A DNA stretch of 64,000 nucleotides from contig CM048748.1 in NCBI GenBank assembly GCA_026315105.1, positions 22,224,078 to 22,288,077 on the forward strand, given 5' to 3'. Made by a program: the position numbers and the translations under genes. This document shows, in pieces, positions 54,804 to 64,000 of this stretch (position 1 is its first letter; each line of letters starts with the position of its first letter). This DNA is from Locusta migratoria. Lineage: Eukaryota; Arthropoda; Insecta; Orthoptera; Acrididae. The notes below the pieces were generated by a model. That model saw only the letters and a program-made list of their open reading frames with translations, was not told where the DNA came from and searched no databases.

Positions 54804-54845
<42 letters not shown>
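54728..54845. repeat. (GT)n and (TA)n microsatellites
   Basis: GT at about 54728-54771 and TA at about 54807-54845, on the left side of the large palindrome. Confidence 0.9.
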
Positions 54846-54849
<4 letters not shown>

Positions 54850-54883
54850 CGATTATTAAGACGAAAAATTCCTAGCAGGAAAA

Positions 54884-55514
54884 ATAAAATATAAAAAATA
54901 GACGAAGATTACTCACCAGGCGAAGGAGCACAGGTGTGACAGCATCACAAATAAATAAATACACACACACACACACAATCGCAAGCTTTCGCAACCCAGT
55001 TGCGTCTTCAGGCAGTAGGGAAGGAGAGGGAAAAGGAAATGATGAGGGTTTTAAGGAAGGGGGTAAGGAGCCATTCCAATCCCGGGAGAGGAAAGACTTA
55101 CCTTGGGGGAAAAAATGGAGGGTAAACAAATGCACACATGCCCACACATTCACACAGACACAAGTACACCTAGGCAGACATACTGTAGAAAGCAAAGAAG
55201 TTAAGTTATAACTTCTTTGCTTTCTACAGTATGTCTGCCTAGGTGTACTTGTGTCTGTGTGAATGTGTGGGCATGTGTGCATTTGTTTACCCTCCATTTT
55301 TTCCCCCAAGGTAAGTCTTTCCTCTCCCGGGATTGGAATGGCTCCTTACCCCCTTCCTTAAAACCCTCATCATTTCCTTTTCCCTCTCCTTCCCTACTGC
55401 CTGAAGACGCAACTGGGTTGCGAAAGCTTGCGATTGTGTGTGTGTGTGTGTATTTATTTATTTGTGATGCTGTCACACCTGTGCTCCTTCGCCTGGTGAG
55501 TAATCTTCGTCTAT

Positions 55515-55528
<14 letters not shown>
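54884..55528. repeat. Near-perfect 645-bp palindrome of the Penelope terminal repeat (copy E)
   Basis: Arms of ~320 bp (54884-55203 and 55209-55528) are reverse complements with a 5-bp spacer AGTTA. The frames read from the two arms give identical peptides over more than 85 residues. Each arm carries the hammerhead-like core CTGAAGA - GCAAC/GTTGC - GAAAGCTT (55401-55429 plus; complement 54981-55014), CCAAGGTAAGTC and the outer CTGGTGAGTAATCTTCGTC. The centre is GCAAAGAAGTTA / TAACTTCTTTGC. Confidence 0.95.

Positions 55529-55608
<80 letters not shown>
55529..55608. repeat. (TA)n(TG)n microsatellite
   Basis: TA to 55570, then TG to 55608, immediately outside the right arm of the palindrome. 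Confidence 0.9.
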
Positions 55609-55610
<2 letters not shown>

Positions 55611-56600
55611 ATTCTCTGGCGATCCCATGCAGGGTCAACACTGGAGGTTGAAGTTGGCCAGGAAACCCTGGTCCCTTCAGTTCAACACCATGGTAATGGA
55701 GGGCTAGATGTGAGCCACCCCACTACAGAACGGATGCCATAGCTTCATTTACAGGACCCCTGAAGAAAAGCTACAATCCCCACTATGACGTGCCTGTGAT
55801 GAGCAATTAACAGTGCTTGTTTGTGCAGTGTGCGTGTGTGTGTAAAATGTGTATGTGCAACTATGTGAGTGTAAAAGTGTACCTAACTACCTTCCCCATA
55901 TCAAAATACAAACCCACCCTTTTGGTTTGTATTCTTTTAAAATGTGCAAAACTTTATTATAAATTGTACAAAATACTATACACTACCCCTTTTTTATATT
56001 GAAACTCAATGGTATAATAACCATTACTTCCACTCATAGGCTACATTCAAGGTAAGTCTTAGCCTACCATTTTGTTAGACATTTCTATGTTTAAAATCTC
56101 CTAGTCACCTCATTATAAGTCAATATTGGTAAATACACGATGGATATTAAAATTTCTTGCATTACAACTTCCCTAGTCAAAACTGCACAAATGCAATGTT
56201 TGTGAGAAGCCTTTTACTCAGTTGGCAACATTACACTTTCGCAAAGCTGGTTGTCTTTACTTCCATAAACTTTACAGTTACTCCTTATAATCATTTTATT
56301 TCAAAAGGTATATAAGAATAATGAAGATGTAGTCAAAGAAGTATTAAACCGATAAACACAATAGTATAAGAAAATATCTCTGTTCTTCGGAAAACTAAAC
56401 AGGAAATAAAAGAACAGATGACGGGCATACCTAGAGGTTGTCAGTCTCTTGACTAACAAAGAGTGCTAATCACCCTGGGGGGTTATATATGGCTTCAATG
56501 CATTTATATTATATAATCCCTTTTCATGTTGAGTAATGAGATCTACCAGGTAAGCTGTTTTTGGATGTGCCAACTTAGATATAGTATATGAACCACACCA
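55609..56600. other. Downstream DNA, no assignable feature
   Basis: No coding motif seen. The right part may include the 3' non-coding end of the gypsy-type element on the minus strand; no LTR was identified. Confidence 0.3.
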
Positions 56601-56604
56601 CTTC

Positions 56605-59600
56605 TTATACTAAATCTCCCACATGAAAAACAGGAATTAAGGAGGACCACATTGTATGCTTATGATAACAATAGGTTCTGCTTAAACATGAAATTTCTTT
56701 CATAACTCTTTCATAAGGATTTGATTGTGGGTTATACTCAGAAATTGCTGTGTGTTTTATCTTGTGCCATGTTAGAAATTCTAAGAATTGGACAATGTTA
56801 AATTGAGGCCTATTTTTTGTGAGTATCCTTTTGGGTATCCCTACATCCTCAAAATATTCTTCTAAGCATCTTATAACAGTACTTGAACTAGGTTTAATCA
56901 CTGAATATAACTTAACATACTTCGACCAGTATTCAATAACTACCTCTACCTGCTGGAAGAGGTCCATACAAATCACAAGCTGTTATATTGTGTAGAAATT
57001 TTGGTATTATCGAAAGTGCTGACTCTTATCTTTTACCTTTTGACACAAATCACATGATCTTAAGACTCTTATTACTTTCCTACTGAGGTTTTTAAAGTAA
57101 TAAAATTTGCTCATATGTTTAATACACTTCCTGATACTAAAATGTCCATATATGTACTGTATCAAATCATTCTGTACTTCTTCTGGAATACACAGCTTCC
57201 AGTTTCCGTTGTTAGGGTTATTACGCCAAAATAATGCTCCATCTACAATCATAGTTATCTTAATTTCCCTTGACACTCTGTTCAAATTTATCCTTAAAGT
57301 AGTTGTCCTTCCTAATTTTAATTCTGATACCATCAGCTAACTGCTTAATCTTCTTCTTAATGCCATAAATTTTCATAAAATTAATAGTAAATAATATACC
57401 TTTTGCTTCCCTTATAGGTATGTCATTTGATCCCACAAGGAGCTTCGACAGAGCATCTGATACCGCATTCTTAGAATTCTTAATTTACTCTATCTGTATA
57501 TTAAAAATGTTGCAAAAAAAAAAAAAAAAAAGCATCCATCTCATTAACATACTGCGAAGAAGATGACTTTCAAGTAAAAACGTTAAAGCCTGGTGGTCAG
57601 TGTAAACAATTACTTGAGATTCCCAAATTATATTTTGACACTTTTCAAAATTCCATACTATTGCTAACAGTTCATTTCTGTAGTGGTGTAGTTCATTTCA
57701 TGAGTATTTAAAAACCTACTAGCAAAAGCTACCGTCCACCTTTCTCCTTCTTCTGGATCCCATGACCCCTGACATAATTTAGATGCGATATCATAAGCAG
57801 ACGAATCTGTTGCTAACTTAAAAGGCATATTCATTTGTAGATGTTTTAATATTGATGAATTTACTAATTCATCTATAATTTTCTGAAAAGCTTTTGTAGT
57901 TGATTCATTCCACTCCCTCAGTAACTTAAGTATTTGAGGGTTGTTCAAAACGTGGCCCTGAATGAAATGCCTATAAAATCCTATTAGACCGAGGAAACCT
58001 TTTAATTGTTTTGCTGTTTTCAGTTCTGGACACTCTTTGATAGCTTTTATCCTTTCACGATCTGGCCTAATACCAATTACTCCTACATAATGGCCCAAAA
58101 ACCTATCCTCTCGTCTGGCAAAATGACATTTGGTTAATTTTATGGTAATACCTTTTTCTAAAAAAAATCGATAGTGTTCTCTCTAATAACTCACAATGTT
58201 CTTCCGAGGTGTTTGTGATTATCAAAATGTCATCTACAGAAATTATCAGTTGGTTCAACATCTCTTGCCCCAGAGCTTGATCAAGTGCTCTAATAAATAC
58301 AGAAACCGGTATGTTAAGACTGAAGGGTAATACTTTATACTGATATGCTTTTCCTTCAAATAGGAAAGCTGTGTACTTCCTTGAATCTGGATGTATTTCA
58401 ACTTCGTGATATCCTGATGTAAGATCCACCGAGCTGAAATATTGTGCTGTCTCAAATTTTACTAAGAAATCGTCCATGTTAAGTCTGTATCATATGGTTT
58501 CAATATGTTTATTTAAGGTCCTTGCATCTAATACAATTCTAATACTACCACAGGGCTTTTTAACCAAAATCAAGGGGTTGTTGAATACACTGTTGCTACA
58601 TTCTATTATACCATTATCTAACATTTTGTAGATCTCTTCCTGTACTTGCTTTCGTACACAATTTGGTATTGCATAGGGTTTGCAATAGAATAGAAAAGGA
58701 GCAAACATATGTGCCGAGTTTGTTTGAAAAAATGTTTTTGTACCTGGTTAGTATAGTAAATAACTGCTGTTTCTGCTCTTCTAAACAATATGATTCAAAT
58801 GCCTTGGTCTAAACTAAATCAGTTAAATAATATTCTATATCTGAATCTTCTTGGAATCGTACACACTGAAACTTCGATTCTGGCGGAATCAAATGTTGTC
58901 ATACTGTTTTCATTGCTTTCAAAAGGTATTTTGAAAAATATATCTTTGACTTTACCCTCAATTACATGTTGTTTAACGTTAATACCAACTTCAAACTTAT
59001 TCAACCAATTAGTACCCATTAATATGTCTGTGGTTATTTTCAGGACTATACGTAAGGTCTGCATAAAAGTCACCTCATGAATTTTTATAGGTAATATAGT
59101 CTCTCTCTACAACTGAATGTACATTCATACTCCACAAGCCACCCGATGGTGTGTGGCGGGAGGGTACCCTGAGTACCACTTTTGGTTCTCCCTCCTATTC
59201 CATTTATGTATTGTTCGCAGAAAGAAAGATTGTCGATATGCCTCTGTGTGGGCTCTAGTCTCTCTGATTTTATCTTCATGATCTCTTTGCGAGATATACG
59301 TAGGAGGAAGCAATATACTGCTTGACTCCTCAGTAAAGGTATGTTCTTGAAACTTCGACAAAAGCCCGTACCGAGCAACAGAGCGTCTCTCCTGCAGTCT
59401 TCTACTGAAGTTTATCGATCATCTGCGTAACGCTTTCACGATTACTAAATGATCCTGTAACAAAGTGCGCTGCTCTCCATTGGATCTTCTCTACTTCCTC
59501 TATCAACCCCACATGGTACAGATTCCACATCGTTGAGCAGTATTCAAGCAGTTGGTGAACAAGTGTACTGTAACCTACTTCCTTTGTTTTTGGACTGCAT

Positions 59601-61380
59601 TTCCTTAGGATAAAACTGCTTCCAGTTGCTGACCTGCTGTAGTGTAGCTAAATGATACAGGATCTTTCTTTCTATGTATTTGTAACACATTACACTTGTC
59701 TACGTTGAGACTCAGTTGCCATACCCTGCACCATGCGTCAATTCGATGCAGATCCTCCTTCATTTCAATACGATTTTCCATTGTTACAACCTCTCTATAT
59801 ACTACAGCATCATCCGCAAAAGGCCTCAGTGAACTTATGATGTTATCCGCAAGGTCATTTATATATATCGTGAACAGCAACGGACCCACGACACTCCCCT
59901 GTGGCACACCTGACATCACTCTTACTTATGAAGACTCCTCTCCATTGAGAATGACATGCTACATTCTGTTATCTAGGAACTCCTCGATCCAACCACACAA
60001 TTGGTCTGATAGGCTTTGTTTATTAAACATCTGTGGGGAACTGTACCAAATGTCTTGCAGAAGTCAAGAAACACGGCATCTACCTGAGAACCCGTGTCTA
60101 TGGCCCTCTGAGTCCCGTGGACGAATAGCGCAAGCTCGGTTTCACACGATCGCCTTTTTCGAAACCCATTATGATTCCTACAGAACAGACTTCCAATGTC
60201 CAGAAATGTCATTATACTCGAACATAATACATGTTCCAAAATTCTACAACTGACTGACGTTAGAGATATAGGCCTACAGTTCTGCACATATGTTCGACGT
60301 GTCCCTTCTTAAAAACAGGGATGACCTGCACCATTTTCCATTCTTTTGGAATGCTATGCTCTTCTAGAGACCTACGGTACACCACTGCAAGAAGGGGGGG
60401 GGGGGGCAACCAAGATCCTTCACGTACTCTTTGTAAAAACGAACTGGTAGCCCTTCTGGTCCTGAGGCCTTTGATCTTTTAAGCGATTTTAATTATTTTC
60501 CTATCCCTCTTTCAATTATTTCGATACCTGCCATTTTGTGATCTGTGCAAAAAATCTAGAGAAGGAACTACAGTGCAATCTTCGTCTGTGAAACAACTTT
60601 GGAAAAAGTAAATTAGTAATTCAGCCTTTAGAGTGTCATCCTCTGTTTCAATGTTATTTTCATCATGAGTGTCTGGACATTTTGTTTTGATCCACCTACA
60701 GGCTGACTTTTTACTCCTGTTATACCCATTATGTTGACAACAGTGACAGGAATTGAATATCATCTGGACAAGATATCAAACAAACTTTGATTTATAATTG
60801 AAACATCACTACCAGAATCAATTAATAAAACTACAGGTACATTATAAATATAAGCCTTCACTATTGGTTTATAGATTTTTACTTCATCTTTTTTTTTGCA
60901 GTAACCATTCTTTATTTGGTGTCATATATAAAAGATTTACTTTTTTTAGAAGATTTCCAAAGCCAAGTACAACAGTCCTTTTTCCAAATCAGTGCGATAT
61001 CTTCTAGCGAATAATTACAACCTTGATAGTTAAGGATTTCAGGTCCTACTACATTTAGCTGCAACATACTTTTTTCTCACATCTGTATTGTCTGAGTATG
61101 GTACAGGTAAATATTATTTAGTGGATTCTTATTCAATAAAGTACATCTTGGAATCAGATCCTCCTTCCAAGACAACTTAGGTTTACCTTAATAGTGGAGT
61201 TTTCTCTCGCGTTTTGATTATACCCATAACTTTCAGTTTGAGTTGACATAAGAACTGCAGTAGAAACTTTACCACTATCACTAGGTACGTTATTAACACT
61301 TTGGTTCCTATTGAAGCCTTTACTTTATCACTTGGTTCATAAAACCTTCCATTATTGTCGACAGCACCCATACGTTGGCA
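56605..61380 (-). pseudogene. Ty3/gypsy-type pol relic
   Basis: Minus-strand order is protease, RT, RNase H, integrase. Protease: VVLLIDSGSDVSIIN near 60800-60850, its C-terminal ILMGTNWLNKF near 59010 beyond a LINE insertion. RT: GIIECSNSVFNNPLILVKKP (58560-58620), SVDLTSGYHEVEIHPDSRKY (58360-58430), ISVDDILI near 58230, LKGFLGLIGFYRHFIQGHV (57960-58010). RNase H: PFKLATDSSAYDIASKL near 57800 and VIVYTDHQALTFL near 57600. Integrase: HHCC zinc region with CDLCQKVK near 57030, then ISEYNPQSNPYERVMKE near 56720. One in-frame stop (58487-58489), frameshifts near 58100 and a poly-A run at 57515-57533 disable it. No gag or LTRs were recognised. Confidence 0.85.
59090..60763 (-). mobile_element. 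CR1/Jockey-like LINE inserted in the gypsy protease
   Basis: Minus-strand motifs in order: TLKAELLIYFFQSCFTDED near 60590, NCRPISLTSVSCRILEHVLC (60220-60280), HNGFRKRRSCETELALFVHG (60120-60180), DAVFLDFCKTFGTVPHRCLI (60030-60090), MSGVPQGSVVGPLLFTIYIN (59860-59916), PFADDAVVY near 59810, LSLNVDKCNVLQIHRKK near 59690. The C-terminal RDHEDKIRETRAHTEAY and YPPATHHRVACGV are near 59130-59290. Stops and frameshifts mark it as dead. It separates the DSGSDVSI and ILMGTNWL parts of the surrounding protease, so it is younger than the gypsy element. Confidence 0.85.
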
Positions 61381-61539
61381 TGCATAAAAGTTTCTTTGAA
61401 ATGTCTTGGTCGCACTGTTTTTATTTTATCATTAAGTGCTTCAATACATCATCATCAGATCTGTGGCAAAAAATAAATTACATTTTGGATGTTTACAGCT
61501 GTTAATGATAAAATTCATATGGAGCACAAACACATTATA

Positions 61540-61803
61540 TGAATGAAACATCCCTTAGGCTGTTGCTAAGCCAGGTCTCCAGCATATCCTTTCTTCCAGG
61601 AGTGCTAGTCTTGCAAGGTTCACAATTGAACTTCTGTGAAGTTTGGAAAGTAGGAGGCCAGGTACTGGTGGAAGTAAAGTTGTGAGGACAGACCATGAGT
61701 CGTGTCAGGATAGCTCAGTAGTAGAGCACTTGCCTGTGAAAGGCAAAGGTCCTAGGTTCGAGTCCCAATTCCGGCACACAATTTTAATCTGCCAGAAAGT
61801 TTG
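61540..61803 (+). repeat. SINE with internal tRNA-like segment
   Basis: Full unit of the family at 48780-49022: CATCCCTTAGGCTGTTGCTA, CTTCCAGGAGTGCTAGTC, TGAAGTTTGGAAAGTAGGAG, then GGATAGCTCAGTAGTAGAGC, GGTTCGAGTCCC and TTTTAATCTGCCAGAAAGTT. The tRNA-like part is at the 3' side, which is unusual for a SINE. Confidence 0.75.
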
Positions 61804-61809
61804 AGATTT

Positions 61810-62855
61810 CTTATGCTGTATCCCAACAACACCCCAAATCCTCCCTCCACCATCAGTAACCAGCCACAAGAAAGCACTCTCCTTGCCACAAGACACTACC
61901 CTGGAATGGGACAACTAAACCACGTCATTTACCAAGTTTTTGATTTTCTATCATCCTGCCCTGAAATGAGAAACATCCTGTCAAAGATCATCTCCACCCA
62001 TCCTAAAGGAATGGTCTGTTGGGCACCCAACCTCTATAATATCCTAGTCCATCCCTATGCCAACCCCCACCCCAAGGGATCATATCCCTGTGGAAGACCC
62101 TGCTGCAAGATCTGTCCAATCCATCCACCCAGCACTTCCTATACCAGGTCCATCACAGGCTTATCCTACAAGTTCAGCGGCCAGGCCACCTGTGAAAGCA
62201 CTCATTTGATACGTGATTTAGCAACTGTGCCGCACTCAATGTAGAGCTTTTTTTTATTGGCATGACCACTAACCAGTTGTTCACTGCCTGACTGTTGTCA
62301 AAAACAAGGTAGACCACCCCGTGGCATAACATGCAGACAAGCAAATGCTTGATTCCAATGGCTGCTTCACAACTCAGGCCATTTGGATTCTGTCCCCCAC
62401 TACCAGTTTTTTTAACTAAACAGATGGAAGTTATCCTTACAGTTCATTCCCCAAACTCAAAATTACCCACGTCTCAACCTATGATAACCCCATTTTCACC
62501 ACAGCCAACAGTTCCTCCTCCCCCACCCCACCCCCTCCTATCCTACACCTATCCCATTTCGTGTGCCTCTCTTTCCACCCATTACTACTTATATGCTCCA
62601 TAAGGCCATGCTGTATCCCTCCACCACCACCTTGTAACTTTCCTGCCTCCTCCCCTCCTCTAACTCTCACCACAGTGTGATTCAGAGTGCAGCAGTTGGA
62701 TATGACAGTTGGGTGTCTGTGTGAATGTTCTTTTTTCTGACGTAGGATAATGGCAAGTTGTATATGCGTGAATGTCTCTTTTATGTACCTGTCACAGCTT
62801 GTCATACATCTTTGCAGTGAGTTGTAAACTATCATCATTATTGTGTTTGAGATGT
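61810..62855 (+). pseudogene. 5'-truncated Penelope-like C-terminal copy with 3'UTR
   Basis: Encodes RHYPGMGQLNHVIYQVFDFL near 61890, SCPEMRNIL, a Cys-rich linker SYPCGRPCCKICPIHPP (62085-62135), and SGQATCESTHLI near 62180. A frame change then leads to decayed endonuclease fragments (IGMTTNQLFT near 62255, AIWILSPTTSFF near 62380) and a C/T-rich 3'UTR. The terminal repeat GTCACAGCTTGTCATACATC...GTGAGTTGTAAACTATC is at 62790-62832. Same subfamily as the arms at 3817-5413. No inverted partner; the left end abuts a SINE. Confidence 0.8.
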
Positions 62856-63019
62856 TAGATAGTGTCTCCAATTATCAGAGTACACACAGATTTGATTTCA
62901 CCCATAAATAACACCCAAGACCAAATCTGGAACATCCATTCTGCATGATTTCTTGCCATTCTGTAACAGAGTTCATAATTTGAAAAAAATTATTATCTGC
63001 TTCATTAGCCAACAGTTGC

Positions 63020-63205
63020 AAATGGTTTTTTACATTAACATGTTTCGATCCTACTGGTTCATCTTCAGAATCTTGTAGCTTCAACTGCAACCCGTCTCAT
63101 CTATGTTATGACAAATCACAACTACAAGATTCTGAAGATGATCCAGAAGGATTGAAACATGTTAATGTAAAAAACCATTTGCAACTACTGGTTGATGATA
63201 GAGAT
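63020..63205. repeat. Small fold-back repeat with hammerhead-like core
   Basis: Arms of ~63 bp (63014-63080 and 63120-63190) are inverted copies. Plus-strand core: stem I ATT (63129-63131), CTGAAGA (63132-63138), T, GATCC-AGAA-GGATT hairpin, GAAA (63154-63157), palindromic ACATGT (63157-63162), T, then AAT closing stem I. The minus arm has one mismatch in stem II. Confidence 0.7.
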
Positions 63206-63289
63206 AACAGATTGTTTCAAATAGTAGTGAGTTGCTGACTTTAGCAAGTCAATTATGTCAACTGTAGTAAGAGTTCATAATATTGTGCC

Positions 63290-63652
63290 ATTCAACATGT
63301 GCTTGCCTTGGTTGTTAGGAATAGAGATTCACTTAATGCAATCATTTCCTAACAGTTTGATTTGATACACAACCTCCTACAGCCTCATCAAACAACAAAT
63401 TAAGTCCTAGTAAACACAACCCAAAGCAGTAGGTATTGATCATCCTTTGTTTCTGTCAAACAAGGCTGATCTAAGTGGTGTAAAAACACTACTTGGCAAT
63501 TGAAACAAACTCCATGTCCACACCACAGTACTTTGACTCCTATTCACATATTGAGCAACTTTCCCGGTTGACAGGCCTTCTCCACATAATTTGATGATAC
63601 AATACTGATTGTCCATCTTGGTATGATGGACGTTCACTTTATTGTTCCACAA
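63290..63652 (-). pseudogene. Tc1-like transposase N-terminal relic
   Basis: Minus strand: IIKLCGEGLSTGKVAQYVNR then SQSTVVWTW (63530-63600) is the first helix-turn-helix of Tc1-type transposases (usually EGLS..IA..VGRSQSTV). CVSNQTVRK and VNLYSRQPRQA-like residues (with stops, 63310-63375) fit the second. The DDE catalytic region is absent, and the fold-back repeat lies where it would continue. Dead. Confidence 0.6.
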
Positions 63653-64000
63653 ACATTTCTAATACATTCCTGTTCATACATTACCTCAACTGAAATCCAT
63701 TAGACTGCAGCACTCCACAAACAGGTATATATCATGGTGACTGTGATGTTTACAGTGTCAGAAGTGATATTTCAATTTGTAGAGAATCACTCACAATAGC
63801 AAAACATCTCCACACTACCAATATATTATAGCAATAAAAATGTTTCGTTCATATGTGTATACAGAGTGTCATAGAAGGAATAGTCACTATTCAGTGATAA
63901 CAGGAATGCTTATATGAAACAAAAAACTTCATATACAAAAGACAAAGCTTTCCACCCTTTCTTTAACATTAATAAGAGAGATTTTATTGCAAACAAATAA
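63653..64000. other. Downstream DNA, no feature seen
   Basis: AT-rich sequence to the end of the window; no coding motif beyond the Tc1-like relic and no paired inverted terminal repeat found. Confidence 0.3.

Noticed and set aside
31360..55528. CRISPR-like array from repeated blocks
   Set aside because: The repeats are hundreds of bases long, inverted, and part of retroelements in a eukaryotic genome.

Overview
This is a eukaryotic, almost certainly insect, genomic window. The dispersed repeats (tRNA-headed SINEs, CAA-tailed LINEs, abundant Penelope-like elements) and the large introns packed with them look like a grasshopper/locust (Acrididae, perhaps Schistocerca). That attribution rests on recognising repeat styles, not on a database match.

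The only host gene I can support is on the + strand: the 3' end of the Ehbp1 (EH-domain-binding protein 1) orthologue. Three coding exons (3256-3329, 14701-14815, 24088-24169) have consensus splice sites and compatible phases. They encode the end of the bMERB (Rab-binding) domain and a C-terminal CIIQ CaaX-like box. A donor 17 nt after the stop (24187) and a strong acceptor at 40731 suggest a long, transposon-free 3'UTR exon, about 40732-44970, with an AATAAA at 44947. If so, positions 1-44970 are one transcription unit, mostly intron, and 44970-64000 is downstream DNA.

The rest is layered transposon sequence. Penelope-like elements (PLEs; reverse transcriptase plus GIY-YIG endonuclease) dominate. 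They include one long uninterrupted RT-EN reading frame (29650-30927), several decayed copies (3480-6530, 19713-21075, 22540-23735, 25770-26530, 61810-62855) and many short non-coding fold-back copies. Five fold-backs are flanked by 12-15 bp direct repeats (3817-5413, 29215-32145, 40158-40548, 45329-45738, 52908-54078), so head-to-head inverted dimers appear to be a regular insertion product here. One at 54884-55528 is a near-perfect 645 bp palindrome.

Other elements: RTE-like LINEs (9924-12680, 37461-39176); other LINEs (17280-19630, 26640-32600, 33450-33790, 48307-48600, 59090-60763); a Ty3/gypsy pol relic (56605-61380) whose protease is split by a LINE; hAT elements with 8-bp target duplications (14924-15898, 46884-48088); a Tigger/pogo-like element containing a piggyBac-like MITE containing a LINE (37012-39563); relics of pogo-like (300-1130) and Tc1-like (63290-63652) transposases; and about ten SINEs.

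The most interesting signal is a recurrent RNA-like motif in the PLE-related repeats. It is a hammerhead-ribozyme-like core (CUGANGA, stem II, GAAA) followed by a short self-complementary stem III and a 2-4 bp stem I, with compensatory changes in stem I between copies. It occurs in several different repeat families, often as inverted pairs.
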